Positions 45,046-54,447 are shown, counted from the first letter of the stretch. The stretch: 64,000 nt of DNA from Candidatus Poribacteria bacterium (GCA_018644665.1 JABGQA010000090.1:172730-236729), one strand, 5' to 3'. The notes: a model not told the origin generated them from the letters alone. A program made the numbers and translations.

Positions 45046-45868
45046 CGGAGTGTGTGGGCGGGGCCGAGATCGCACGCTCACCGTGTATCTCCTTGGCAAG
45101 CGGCGACATCTCTCTGATCCATTCGTCGGACTCGATCACGCCGTCGCGCAGCCGAATGATGCGTTGGCAGTAGCTGGCGACATCCGGCTCGTGCGTCACG
45201 AGCACGATCGTGTTCCCGGTCGCGTGAAGCTCCGTGAACAGGTTCATGATGTCGGTGCTCGTCCGCGAGTCGAGATTCCCGGTCGGCTCGTCGGCGAATA
45301 TGATCGCGGGATCCGTTACGAGGGCTCGCGCGATCGCCACCCTCTGGATCTGGCCGCCAGACAGTTCGTTGGACTTGTGGTGCACGCGATCGCCGAGCTG
45401 CACAGCTTCCAGGGACTGGATCGCGCGTCGTCGTCGTTCCCTGCGGCTGGTGCCGGCATAGATGAGCGGCAGTTCGACGTTGTGCAGGGCCGACATCCGC
45501 GGGAGCAGGTTGAACGACTGGAATACGAATCCGATCTTGCGGTTCCGCAGCTCTGCCAAGCGGTTGTCGCTTACCGAGCCAATGTTGACCTCTTCCAGCA
45601 CGTACGTGCCGGACGTCGGCTTAGACAGGCAGCCCAGGATGTCCATCATCGTGGACTTCCCTGACCCTGACGGCCCCATGATCGCGACCATTTCGCCCTG
45701 GGTGATCTGCAGCGTGACACCCCTTAGGGCGTGCACCTCCATATCGCCCATAACGTAGGTCTTGTGCAGATCCTCTACGTTGATCATGGCCTTGCCGGCA
45801 TCGGTCCCCGGCACGGTGGGCACTCCCGTCGGTGGCGCCGTCTCGACGCCTGTCTCGGCTCCCTGCAT
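45032..45868 (-). CDS. ABC transporter ATP-binding protein, MacB/LolD type
   Basis: Cytoplasmic ATPase of 278 residues. Walker A is GPSGSGKST, the signature [15 protein letters not shown], Walker [14 protein letters not shown] and switch His in VTHEP. The short Q-loop region [19 protein letters not shown] is typical of the MacB/LolD/FtsE group. It has a 27-residue N-terminal extension and a 35-residue tail. No FtsX/MacB-type permease follows; the next gene encodes a dockerin lipoprotein. It begins 21 bp after the adaptor gene. Confidence 0.95.
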   Translation of the reverse strand: MQGAETGVETAPPTGVPTVPGTDAGKAMINVEDLHKTYVMGDMEVHALRGVTLQITQGEMVAIMGPSGSGKSTMMDILGCLSKPTSGTYVLEEVNIGSVSDNRLAELRNRKIGFVFQSFNLLPRMSALHNVELPLIYAGTSRRERRRRAIQSLEAVQLGDRVHHKSNELSGGQIQRVAIARALVTDPAIIFADEPTGNLDSRTSTDIMNLFTELHATGNTIVLVTHEPDVASYCQRIIRLRDGVIESDEWIREMSPLAKEIHGERAISAPPTHSGDDD

Positions 45869-45889
45869 GCGCGCCTCCCCGTACTTCAG

Positions 45890-47896
45890 TTAATTCGAGA
45901 CGAGCCGTGACAGGTCCGGTATCAATACCTCGTCGCCGAGGTTGAGGCCGCTCTCAACCTCGAACGCCGTGTCGTTTCGCAGGCCCACTTTGATCTGCCT
46001 CTCGACGCCGTCCCCGCCGCCCTTCCCGTCCTTCTTCCCTCCGACGAACGGCAGCTTGGAGAGGAAGCCCTCCTTCTGCTCCTCGCCGTCGTCGTCTGGC
46101 TTGTCCTGCAGCAGTACAAGCTGCTTGCGCTCGCTCTCAATCTTGACGCGGACATCCTCGATCTTCTTGGGCTTATCTTCTTCGGCGACGTCCTCGCCTT
46201 CCGCGCCTTCGGGGACGATGTGGAGCGTCTGCTCGCCGACGCGGAGGCCCTTCGGGGCGCCCTCATCGATGAAGATGACGACGGGATACTCGCCATCGCC
46301 GTCCAGCGACATGATCCGGCCGCCGTACTTCTTGCCCGACCGGGATTCCACGGAGACCTTCTGGTTGCGGGAGAGGCCGCCTATCCCCCCGGCCGGCAGC
46401 GCTGCGGACACCGTCAGCTTCTGCTTCTCGATGAGCGTCTCGATCGGTAGCACCGCGACAGCGGTTTCGTCCGCGACGATGACGTCCACATCCACGTGCA
46501 TCCCAGGTCGCAGTTCGGCCGGCGAACCGAGCACCTCGACCTCTATCTCGAACTTCGTCACGTTGTCGATGGGGACGGCGCGGGGCGATATCTCCTTGAC
46601 CCGGCCCTCGAAAATGCGGCCTTGGTATGCGTCGGAGTTAATCTCGACACGCTGGTCAACGGCAATCTTAGGGATGTCGACCTCGTTGATGTACGTCTTG
46701 ATGACCATCTGCGACAGATCCGCGATCGTCATGATCGCCGGGCCCTGCGAGAACGCCGATCGCCCTGACTGGACAATCTCGCCCTCCTCGACCACGAGCG
46801 CGATCACGGTGCCGCTCATCGGCGCCACGATGCGGGTCCAGTCCAGGCGTTCCTGCGCGTTCTTGGAGCTGCTCTCGGCGCGCACGTAGTTGGCACCCGC
46901 GATGGTCAGCGACGACTCGCTGTTCTGCTTCTCGGCCTCGATCGACTCGGTGGCACGTCCTAGCTCCGTCTGCGCAGTCTGCAACTGTAGCTGGCTCTGC
47001 TGCTCAACGGCGGAGCGAGCCGCGATGATCTCGTCGAGGTTCGTCTTGCGGAAGGCCAGCACCTCGCGGCGGTTCTCGATCGCGGCCTCGCGCGACGTGA
47101 TGCCTTCCTCGTGCGACTTCGCCGACTCCAACTGCGCGGCGACGTCGTTCCCGGCGAGTTCGCGCGCGGTCTTCGCATTTGCGTGCGCGGACTGCGCGGC
47201 CTCAACGGACGCGGCGGACACGAACCCCTTGGCCCGCAGTGCCTGCATCCGGCGCAATTCCGTCTCCGCGTTCGCCAGGCTGACGGTCGTCGACTCCTGA
47301 CGCGACCGTGCGCGCTCGAGCGAGATCTCGTCCTGGGTCTGGGCGATGCGCGCCTGGTTTAGGGATATCAGATCCTGCTGCAGGGCCGTCTCGGTGTTCG
47401 CGATCTCCAGTTCGGCCGCGGTCACCTGCTGGACCGTGGCACGGCTTGCGGCCTCGAGCCCGGCCCGCGCCATGGCCACGCTGTCTCCGGCGGACTCCAG
47501 GAGCGCATCCTGACGGAGTCCAGTCAGCTCGACGTTGCGACGCGCCTGCTCGACCTGCGCCTTGGAGCTTCCCAGGTTAGCGTCGACCTGCTTCTGCTCT
47601 TCTGCGATCCGCTCGTCGTCCAGTTGGATGAGCGGGTCGCCGGCTTCGACAGTGTCGCCCTCGCGGACGAAGATCGTCGAGATCTCGCCCTCGACGTTAG
47701 ACTTCACGTTCACCGAGATGAGGGCCTCAAGCCGGCCAGTCTCGCGGATCTTCACCCGCAACGGGCCGTTCTTAACGACCTCAAGACGCGGGCCGGAGTC
47801 GTCCTCCTTCTTGGCCCTGCCCTTGACGACGAAGACCGCGCCCGACCCCATGACGACGACGGCGATCGCGATCAGAATGAGACGCTTGCGTTTCAC
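45890..47896 (-). CDS. MacA/HlyD-type periplasmic adaptor, unusually long
   Basis: Membrane-fusion protein of 668 residues; usual adaptors have 350-450. An N-terminal anchor (LILIAIAVVVMGSGAVFVV) leads to the biotinyl-lipoyl half VNVKSNVEGEISTIFVREGD, a long coiled-coil hairpin at about 100-340, the second half (RIVAPMSGTVIALVVEEGEIV), a beta-barrel and a membrane-proximal end (GLNLGDEVLIPD). An acidic and lysine-rich insert fills about residues 555-615. The start is GTG at 47896, overlapping the tolC stop by 4 bp. The long hairpin may span a wide periplasm or contact TolC directly. Confidence 0.93.
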   Translation of the reverse strand: MKRKRLILIAIAVVVMGSGAVFVVKGRAKKEDDSGPRLEVVKNGPLRVKIRETGRLEALISVNVKSNVEGEISTIFVREGDTVEAGDPLIQLDDERIAEEQKQVDANLGSSKAQVEQARRNVELTGLRQDALLESAGDSVAMARAGLEAASRATVQQVTAAELEIANTETALQQDLISLNQARIAQTQDEISLERARSRQESTTVSLANAETELRRMQALRAKGFVSAASVEAAQSAHANAKTARELAGNDVAAQLESAKSHEEGITSREAAIENRREVLAFRKTNLDEIIAARSAVEQQSQLQLQTAQTELGRATESIEAEKQNSESSLTIAGANYVRAESSSKNAQERLDWTRIVAPMSGTVIALVVEEGEIVQSGRSAFSQGPAIMTIADLSQMVIKTYINEVDIPKIAVDQRVEINSDAYQGRIFEGRVKEISPRAVPIDNVTKFEIEVEVLGSPAELRPGMHVDVDVIVADETAVAVLPIETLIEKQKLTVSAALPAGGIGGLSRNQKVSVESRSGKKYGGRIMSLDGDGEYPVVIFIDEGAPKGLRVGEQTLHIVPEGAEGEDVAEEDKPKKIEDVRVKIESERKQLVLLQDKPDDDGEEQKEGFLSKLPFVGGKKDGKGGGDGVERQIKVGLRNDTAFEVESGLNLGDEVLIPDLSRLVSN

Positions 47897-49236
47897 CGAA
47901 TGGCCTTCCCGATGGCGCGGTCAAGCGAGTGCTGCGCCCTCTTGTAGCCGTAGAACGCCCGGATCTGCGTCGTGTTGGCCAGCGCGAACTGCGTCTGCGC
48001 GTCGAACAGCTCGAGCGGTATCGCCAACTCCTGGCGGAAGCGTTCTGTGGTCACGTCCAGGCTCAACTGGGCATTTCGCACTTGCACGGCCGAAATGCGG
48101 AGACGCTTCTCCGCCTCTTTGAGGTTCAGGTAGGACTGCGTAACGTCGAGGCTCAGCGCTCGCTTCAGCTCCGCGTGCTGCTCTTCCGACCTTGCGAGAT
48201 CCAGGTCAGCGCGCTCCAGCTGCCGGCGCGTCTGCCCGCCGTCGAATATCGGGAAGGTCACCCGGGCGGACGCGTCCCATGAGCGGAAGTCTTTGAAGTT
48301 CTCGCGTTCATGCAGGTAGTCGTCCAGGTCAACGCCGTAATTCACCCGCGCGGTGACAACTGGCAATCTGTCCAAGCTGGCGCGGTCGCGCGAGAGCGCC
48401 TGGATTCGCAGGCTCAACTCGGACTCGCGGATCGCGGGACGCTGTCGCAGGGCCAACTCGATCGTCTCTTCGAGCGTCTGGCTGTACTCGGCGAACTGGG
48501 TCGTCTGCCGGTAGATCGGGAACTCGCGATCGTCCGCCACCTGGATCGACGTGTCCGGGTCGAAGCCGAGGACGGTCGGCAGACGGGCGCCAGCGAACGC
48601 GAGGGCGTTCTGGTCATTCAACAGGCTTAGCTCGTCAGTGGCGACGCGCACTTCCGCGGCGGCGACGTCGGCCTCGATGCCTCTGCCAACTTCCATGAAC
48701 GCGCGGACCTGGTCGGCGTTGCCCTGCGAGAGTTCCAGTTGCTCGCCGTCGAATTCGACGAGCGTCTTGGCCTCGAGGAGGCCGTAATACGCGCCGACGA
48801 TGTCGAGGACGAGATCCTGTCGCGTCCGCTCCAGTCCCACTTCCGCGGAGTCGCGACTCTCGCGCGCCTGGTCGAGGCCGATCCGTCTACGGCCGTGGTC
48901 CCAGATCGTGTAGTCAGCGGTGACCGCCCAGTCGAAGTTGTCGCGCTCGAAGTCGAACTCGTTCCTGTCGTTCGCGAGATACGAGCCGGCGGTGCGGATG
49001 TCCGGCAAGTACGTAGACCGGGCGTCCTCAACCTGTAGACCGGCTGACTGCACCGACAGGCTGGATGTCCGAATCGAGCTCGCGTAGTCGAGGCCGAGTT
49101 CCAAACAGTCTTCGAGGGTCAAGGGCGTCGACAAGTCCGGGAGGGCATCCTCCTGGGCGAACGCGGCGTTGACAGCTAGCATCCCGGCGACGAGCGTTGG
49201 TAGCGCCATCGACAAGCAACGTCTGACCATTTTCAC
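47893..49236 (-). CDS. TolC family outer membrane efflux protein
   Basis: Outer-membrane channel of 447 residues. A signal peptide (LSMALPTLVAGMLAVNAAFA) is followed by two helical repeats; LTLEDCLELGLDYASSI opens the first and QTLEETIELALRQRPAIRESELSL the second, as in OEP-family proteins. Start is GTG at 49236 or ATG at 49230. It leads the operon with the adaptor and ATPase genes. Confidence 0.94.
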   Translation of the reverse strand: MKMVRRCLSMALPTLVAGMLAVNAAFAQEDALPDLSTPLTLEDCLELGLDYASSIRTSSLSVQSAGLQVEDARSTYLPDIRTAGSYLANDRNEFDFERDNFDWAVTADYTIWDHGRRRIGLDQARESRDSAEVGLERTRQDLVLDIVGAYYGLLEAKTLVEFDGEQLELSQGNADQVRAFMEVGRGIEADVAAAEVRVATDELSLLNDQNALAFAGARLPTVLGFDPDTSIQVADDREFPIYRQTTQFAEYSQTLEETIELALRQRPAIRESELSLRIQALSRDRASLDRLPVVTARVNYGVDLDDYLHERENFKDFRSWDASARVTFPIFDGGQTRRQLERADLDLARSEEQHAELKRALSLDVTQSYLNLKEAEKRLRISAVQVRNAQLSLDVTTERFRQELAIPLELFDAQTQFALANTTQIRAFYGYKRAQHSLDRAIGKAIR

Positions 49237-49330
49237 CTTTTCGGCACACCTTCACTCGCCCGGCGAACACGCCGCTCAGGCGCACGTTCCTAGTCGCTTT
49301 TCCCACGGGAGTAGACGCGCTGATCCGGGC

Positions 49331-49414
49331 GAAAGTTTATGATCCGGCCGCGCCATCCGTGCCCACAGGCAGTGTAGCACCCGCGGTACCGGAAGTTAAT
49401 GATCGGGCGGCGCT
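49331..49414. repeat. pair of imperfect 24-bp direct repeats upstream of the tolC operon
   Basis: 49331-49354 and 49391-49414 match at 19 of 24 positions and start 60 bp apart; both contain AAGTT, ATGATC and GGC. They lie 95-180 bp before the tolC start, so they may be operator sites. The second copy contains the -35 box of the tolC promoter candidate. Confidence 0.5.
49371..49399 (-). promoter_or_regulatory. candidate promoter of the tolC operon
   Basis: On the minus strand TTAACT (49394-49399), a 17-bp spacer and TACACT (49371-49376) preceded by TGC, an extended -10. The leader would be about 130 bases. Confidence 0.4.
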
Positions 49415-49418
49415 TATA

Positions 49419-49462
49419 GGTCTACAGTCGGGCGCGGAACGCGGCCCCGGGTCTACAGTCGG
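49419..49462. repeat. 13-bp exact direct repeat at the 3' end of the Gfo/Idh/MocA gene
   Basis: GGTCTACAGTCGG occurs at 49419-49431 and 49450-49462, 31 bp apart. The second copy includes the stop codon of the oxidoreductase gene, so the first looks like a short duplication of that gene end. Confidence 0.6.
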
Positions 49463-50490
49463 ATGTCGTACCGGCCGGGCTTCTCGACGGCCAGCGATCC
49501 GTCGTCGATCATCGCCACGAGGGGCGACGGGCCCGGGTCGAGAGGCAACGAGACAAGACCACGGCGCCGCGCGGACTCGTATATCGCCATCATGAGTTCC
49601 ACCGTAGCACGCGCGTTGGTCGCCTCGTTGCGGTGCGTTGCGCCGCCCTCCATCCACGCCAACAGTTCGTCGTACTGGTTCGTGTCGGCGGGAACGTCGA
49701 CATCGACTGCGGCCCCGCGCGGTGAACTCAGCGTGACCGCGTCGCCGACGGTCAGAGTCCCCTCGGTGCCGTACACCTGTAGACCCCCCAGACGGGCCGC
49801 GCCAGCGTTCAGCCCACCGTCGGGCATGTCGCTCTCCAGCACCAGACGGGCGCCACCCTCGAACCCCACGAGCCCCATGCACAGATCCTCAATCGGCTCC
49901 TTGCGCTCGTACCGGTCCGTGCGCCGCTCGACCTGGCCGATGACCCACTCCGCCGCAGGATCGCCGAGGAGATACCGCGCGCCATCGATCGCATGCGTTC
50001 CGTTGTTGGTCAAGCCGCCACCCACCGCGACGCGTAGCATGTGCGGCGCGCCGATGGCCCCGGCGGCAATCTGCCGGCGCGCTTCGGTGTTGCGGGCGCT
50101 GAACCTGTGGTGGTGGCCGATCGCGAGCTGTGTACCCGACTCGCGGCACGCCGCAAGCATCGCGTCCGCATCGGCGAGGTTCACGGCCATTGGCTTCTCG
50201 CACAGGATACCCGCCACGCCGGCCTGGGCGGAGGCGACCGTCAGCGACGGATGCGTGCCGTGCCACGTGCATATGCTTACGATGTCGGGCTTCTCGGCGC
50301 CCAGCATGGCTTCGTGGCCGGTGTAGCGCGCGGGGATGCCGTATTCGTCGCCAAATGCCTGCGCGGCATCGTCGTTGATGTCGACCGCAGCGACCAGTTC
50401 TGCCCGGCCGGTCGCCGCCCAGGAGCGCGCGTGGGAACGAGCGATCCCGCCCGTCCCGATGATCGCCACTCTATAGGTCTTGTCTGCCAT
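49453..50490 (-). CDS. Gfo/Idh/MocA family oxidoreductase
   Basis: NAD(P)-dependent sugar or polyol dehydrogenase of 345 residues. The Rossmann start VAIIGTGGIARSHARSWA, the EKPMAVNL motif with its catalytic Lys, and GIGHHHRFS and GGLTNNGTHAID later on (catalytic His) fit the family. The substrate is not set by sequence. It ends a run of sugar-acid-type genes, 10 bp after the mandelate racemase-type gene. Confidence 0.93.
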   Translation of the reverse strand: MADKTYRVAIIGTGGIARSHARSWAATGRAELVAAVDINDDAAQAFGDEYGIPARYTGHEAMLGAEKPDIVSICTWHGTHPSLTVASAQAGVAGILCEKPMAVNLADADAMLAACRESGTQLAIGHHHRFSARNTEARRQIAAGAIGAPHMLRVAVGGGLTNNGTHAIDGARYLLGDPAAEWVIGQVERRTDRYERKEPIEDLCMGLVGFEGGARLVLESDMPDGGLNAGAARLGGLQVYGTEGTLTVGDAVTLSSPRGAAVDVDVPADTNQYDELLAWMEGGATHRNEATNARATVELMMAIYESARRRGLVSLPLDPGPSPLVAMIDDGSLAVEKPGRYDIRL

Positions 50491-50499
50491 CGAGGGGTC

Positions 50500-51636
50500 C
50501 TATTCGCCGAAGAAGGTAGTGTCGGGTTTCTGATACCGTCGCGCGGCCTCTTCGTTCAGCTCAACGCCGAGCCCCGGGCCGTCCGGCAGATGGAGATAGC
50601 CGTCTCGGATGAGCGGCGGGTCAGAGATAACCAACTCGTGCCAGTGCGGCCGTTCCATCCAGTGCCACTCCAACACGAGGAAGTTGGGAACGCTGGCGCA
50701 GCAGTGCGCCGACGCGACCGTTCCCAGCGGGCCGCACACGTTGTGCGGCGCAAAGGCGATGTAGTACATCTCCGCGAGTTCGGCGATGCGCTTGCCCTCG
50801 GTCAGGCCGCAGCACTTCGGAAGGTCGGGCATGACGATGTCTGCCGCCTGCTGCTCGATGACTTCGCGGAAGCCCCAGCGCATGTAGAGGTTCTCGCCGG
50901 TGCATATCGGCACGGGGGACTGCCGCCGCACTTCCCGCAGGGCCGCGACGTTGTCCGGCGGGATGGGCTCCTCCAGCCACATGAGCTGGTAAGGCTCCAG
51001 CGCCCGCGCTACCTGGATGGCGGCGGAGATGTCGTACCGCCCGTGCATGTCGACGCACAGGTCCACAGCCGGCCCGACCGCCTCGCGTACCGCCGCGACC
51101 GTATCGACCATGCGCTGGATCTCGAGCGGCGATGCGCTCCAGTTCCAGGCGTCATGCTTGTTCGGATCGCCCGCTTCGTCGAGATCGAACTTCAGCGCCG
51201 TGAACCCCTGCTCGACTACCCACTTCGCCTTCTTCGCGGCAGCTTCGGGCGTCCCTTCCGCGCCGGCGTGGCAATCGGCGTACATCCTCACCTTGTCGCG
51301 GTACTTCCCACCGAGAAGTTGGTATGCGGGCGTCCCTAGCGCCTTCCCGACCAGATCGAGCAGGGCGATGTCGATCCCCGACAGAGCGGTGACGACGTTC
51401 CCCGCGATCGCCCCGTTGAAGATGTACGCGCGGCGGATGCGCTCGAACAGCATCTCGTAGTTCATCGGATCCTGGCCGACCAGCATCGGCGCCATCTCGT
51501 CGATGAGGCCGGTGATGCCGCCGCCGCCGTGGATGCACTCGCCCGTGCCGGTGATGCCCTCGTCCGTCTCAATGCGTATGAAGCACGACCAGCCGTGGCC
51601 GCGGAGGACCGCCGTCGTCACGTTCGTGATTTTCAT
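50500..51636 (-). CDS. enolase-superfamily sugar-acid dehydratase (mandelate racemase/muconate lactonizing type)
   Basis: TIM-barrel lyase of 378 residues. Metal ligands appear in LCVDMHGRYD (Asp), WLEEPIPPDN (Glu) and CTGENLY (Glu). The catalytic His is probably in FAPHNVCGPLG and a Lys lies in TALKFDLDEAG. This arrangement resembles galactonate-type dehydratases. It would dehydrate an aldonic acid to a 2-keto-3-deoxy acid, which an HpcH-type aldolase such as the one at 11.5 kb could split; that link is inference. Confidence 0.92.
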   Translation of the reverse strand: MKITNVTTAVLRGHGWSCFIRIETDEGITGTGECIHGGGGITGLIDEMAPMLVGQDPMNYEMLFERIRRAYIFNGAIAGNVVTALSGIDIALLDLVGKALGTPAYQLLGGKYRDKVRMYADCHAGAEGTPEAAAKKAKWVVEQGFTALKFDLDEAGDPNKHDAWNWSASPLEIQRMVDTVAAVREAVGPAVDLCVDMHGRYDISAAIQVARALEPYQLMWLEEPIPPDNVAALREVRRQSPVPICTGENLYMRWGFREVIEQQAADIVMPDLPKCCGLTEGKRIAELAEMYYIAFAPHNVCGPLGTVASAHCCASVPNFLVLEWHWMERPHWHELVISDPPLIRDGYLHLPDGPGLGVELNEEAARRYQKPDTTFFGE

Positions 51637-51670
51637 GCAGGAGTCTCACCTTCGTCGGTCGTGTCGCGGG

Positions 51671-52582
51671 TCACTCGGCCGCGTCGGCCGGCGCGTTCGC
51701 CTTGCAGGTACGGAGCCACACGTTGTCGCCGGGAGGATCGTACCCCTTCCACGCGTACGGATCGACGCCCGCTACAGGCACGACACATCGCCGGTCCGCG
51801 TTCGCGGGGCGCTCGCCCTCGCGCACGTCCCACGGCAGTAGGGACCACGCGTTGCAGTAGTGGTTCACCAGGGCGCGCCGGTACGTGCCTGACCGGTTCT
51901 TCCGCGACCGGTGCAGTAGGTAGCCGTTGAAGAAGACGACGGAGCCGGTCTCGAACTCGACAGGTATCTCCTCCGATTCGTCGAAGCCGTAGCCCTCGGG
52001 CGCGAAGTCGAATTCCTCGGGGTTGTCGTGCTCCCGCAGCGGGTACATGTAGCCCTGCCGATGGGAGCCAGGTACCACCCAGAGGCAGCCGTTGTCGACG
52101 GAGGCGTCGTCCATCGCCATCCAGGCGCCGATGAGCGAGCGGTCACGCGTGGGGATGAACGCCTCGTCCTGATGCCACGCCTGTCCCTGAAAGCCCGGCG
52201 GCTTCACAAAGAGCATCGACTGCATGCATTTGACGCTCCCGTCCCAGTGGGCGAGATGCGCGCCCGTGAGTTGCGCAAGCGCCCCTGCGACGCGCGCATG
52301 GGCGACGTACCGCTGGATCACCGGGCTGATGAAGTGCGGCTGGTGAATGCAGAGGATTTGGCGCAGGGCCTCCGCGTCGGACGTGTCCGCGGGCAGCGGG
52401 ACGAGCGTCTCGCATGGGTATCCGCCGCGCGCCAGCCGCAACGTGTCGGCGCGCAACTCGTCGGTCTCTTCGGGCGTGAGGAGGCCGCGCGCGACGAAGT
52501 AGCCGTTCTCCACAAAGAACGCGACATCGTCCGCGCTGACGACTGTGGGGGTTTCGATTGCTGGGTCGGCTGCGATCGCCAC
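51671..52582 (-). CDS. phytanoyl-CoA dioxygenase (PhyH) family protein
   Basis: Putative Fe(II)/2-oxoglutarate oxygenase of 303 residues. WHQDEAFIP provides HxD, YLLHRSRKNRSG the distal His and 2-oxoglutarate Arg, and GCLWVVPGSHRQG is the conserved strand. Start is GTG at 52582 after AGGAGGAG. It sits 34 bp before the dehydratase gene, so it probably oxidises a compound of the same catabolic route. Confidence 0.93.
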   Translation of the reverse strand: MAIAADPAIETPTVVSADDVAFFVENGYFVARGLLTPEETDELRADTLRLARGGYPCETLVPLPADTSDAEALRQILCIHQPHFISPVIQRYVAHARVAGALAQLTGAHLAHWDGSVKCMQSMLFVKPPGFQGQAWHQDEAFIPTRDRSLIGAWMAMDDASVDNGCLWVVPGSHRQGYMYPLREHDNPEEFDFAPEGYGFDESEEIPVEFETGSVVFFNGYLLHRSRKNRSGTYRRALVNHYCNAWSLLPWDVREGERPANADRRCVVPVAGVDPYAWKGYDPPGDNVWLRTCKANAPADAAE

Positions 52583-52601
52583 GTGGGCTCCTCCTGGCAG
52601 T

Positions 52602-53495
52602 CTACAGGTGTCCGCCGTTGCGTTCGATTATCTCGTCTATCGAGTCGTCGTGAAAGCCTGCGAGGCGCGTCAGCGCGTCGGACCAGACGCCCTTGTCGCC
52701 TTCGTCGATCTCGATGACCTTCTCGAGCACGTCGACGATCGCGCCGTTCGGGATGACCACCTGCCCGTCGAGATCGGCCACGATGAAATCGCGCTCTTCA
52801 ACGCGCACGCCGTCGATCGTGATCGACTCGCCGGACGTGACCGCCTCGGTGCGATAGGCCGAGTCGGTAGGCATAGTGCCCGTTCCGAACACCGGGAACG
52901 CCTCGCGTGCGAGCATCGCGGCCCTCACGCGACCGATGTTGGCTACGGACGCGTCGTCGCCCAGCGCGTTATCCAGGGAGCGGAGGGCGCGATCGTCGAA
53001 CGGCTCGTCGCGGAAGTACCCGTTGATCTGGTCGCAGTCGCGGATGGGGCCCTCGATGACCGCGCCAAGCGCGCCGTAGGACATCGCGAGCGCGGTGAGG
53101 AGACCGCCCCACACGCCGCCGTTGCGCATCTCGTTCTCGGCGCCGGACGCCTGTGGCTTGTCCGCAGGTGTCGCCATGACGGCGACGTCGCCCGGCCGGA
53201 GCGTGCGCATGAACTCGATTTCGCCGGCGTACGGGCTCGCCTGGTACGCGGGATCCGAGGGATCGGCGACGACCTTGAACTCCGCCGTGTGGACGGCGCC
53301 GAAGACGCGCCGCGCACGGCGGTTCTCGGAGCCGCAGAGATATTCTATGTCGACGGGGAGGTAGTAGCGGTCGGCCCCCGGCTTCTGGATGCCCAGACGG
53401 TCGAGGGCGTCGCTGGCGTAAGCGGCGTTGATGATCGACGCGGCGAACGCCAGTCGATCATCAGTCTGTATCCCGTCATACGTCATGCGTGCCAT
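52602..53495 (-). CDS. RraA family protein (HMG/CHA aldolase-like)
   Basis: Protein of 297 residues; typical RraA-fold aldolases have 160-240. The core has RPGDVAVMATP, NGGVWGGLLTALAMSYGALGAVIEGPIRD (the G...G.x.D signature with the Arg and Asp that hold the metal and substrate) and FIVADLDGQVVIPN. It may split 4-hydroxy-4-methyl-2-oxoglutarate-type acids; regulation of RNase E is another known role of the fold. An alpha-helical C-terminus follows. GGAG precedes the ATG at 53495. It begins the cluster RraA-PhyH-dehydratase-Gfo. Confidence 0.88.
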   Translation of the reverse strand: MARMTYDGIQTDDRLAFAASIINAAYASDALDRLGIQKPGADRYYLPVDIEYLCGSENRRARRVFGAVHTAEFKVVADPSDPAYQASPYAGEIEFMRTLRPGDVAVMATPADKPQASGAENEMRNGGVWGGLLTALAMSYGALGAVIEGPIRDCDQINGYFRDEPFDDRALRSLDNALGDDASVANIGRVRAAMLAREAFPVFGTGTMPTDSAYRTEAVTSGESITIDGVRVEERDFIVADLDGQVVIPNGAIVDVLEKVIEIDEGDKGVWSDALTRLAGFHDDSIDEIIERNGGHL

Positions 53496-53521
53496 GCCGG
53501 TCTCCGGGAGTCTGTACTGGG

Positions 53522-54352
53522 CTACCCGTCCGGTGGGTGGCCGTCGCGTTCGTCGTCGCGCAACTCCGCGGTAAGCCGAAAGCCGCGCACCTGATAGTCC
53601 ATGTAGACGACCATCGGCGGCCGACCCTCGTCCTCGCTCGCCGGCCGGATGTGGAGCGTCAACGGGCTGTCGCCCCGCACGATGTTGTCCGTCAGGAGGT
53701 CCGACTGCAGTGGTTCCTCCAGCCCGGCCACACGCTTGAAATCGACGCGCACCTCCCAGACTTCGCCCGCGCGGGTACGGAGGTTCCGCGTTCTCGTGGC
53801 GCGCGCGTGCCAGTATACGCCCTTGGCGTCCAGATGGAAGTCCGTCTTGGGTGTGGCGGCGAAATTGTGGCGGCGGAGATAGTAGAGGCCGCTGAACAGG
53901 TTGTGAGTGTCGCCGACTAAGGCGGACCGGCGGGCAGGCGCGTCCGCGACGGTGTACGCCGCGTGGCGGTCTGCCTGAGCGTATTCGACCAGCACGCTCT
54001 CTTGGAACTTCGCCTCGTCGCACTCCTTCCGGTACGACGTGGGCAGCCCCGTTCGTACGTCTACGACGGTTTCGTAGCGGTTCGTGACGCGGTATATGCG
54101 CGACGGGATGGCCGTCGTGGTGGCGTCTACGGAGATGACATGGCTAGCGGCATCCAGATCGCGCGACTCCAGCGCGAACACGGCGTCCACAACCGTCAGG
54201 CGGCCCCACTTCACCGCGTAGGTGACTATCTCTTCATCCGGCAGCGGCCATGGGGGCGCGGGCTCCGCGTAGACGAGGCGCCCGAGAGCCATCGCGAGGA
54301 TCGCGACGGCGAGCCATCTGGCGCCCGCGATGCGACAGGCCGACCCTCCCAT
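53522..54352 (-). CDS. DUF3108 domain protein, exported
   Basis: Protein of 276 residues with a signal peptide (AVAILAMALGRLVYA). The mature part reads like DUF3108: EEIVTYAVKWGRLTVVDAVF at its start, a YRVTNRYETVVDVRTGLP strand and DNIVRGDSPLTLHIRPASE. This is an all-beta periplasmic domain of unknown function, perhaps in lipid or outer-membrane homeostasis. The ATG at 54352 is chosen because the signal peptide begins there. It ends 26 bp before the RraA gene. Confidence 0.85.
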   Translation of the reverse strand: MGGSACRIAGARWLAVAILAMALGRLVYAEPAPPWPLPDEEIVTYAVKWGRLTVVDAVFALESRDLDAASHVISVDATTTAIPSRIYRVTNRYETVVDVRTGLPTSYRKECDEAKFQESVLVEYAQADRHAAYTVADAPARRSALVGDTHNLFSGLYYLRRHNFAATPKTDFHLDAKGVYWHARATRTRNLRTRAGEVWEVRVDFKRVAGLEEPLQSDLLTDNIVRGDSPLTLHIRPASEDEGRPPMVVYMDYQVRGFRLTAELRDDERDGHPPDG

Positions 54353-54447
54353 CGGCGGCCGAGGATGTGGCCGTGTCGCGACGTTGCCGTGCCCGCGACT
54401 CGCGCGCACACTGTCGGACGCTGCGGACCACCTTTGGATGCGAATCT

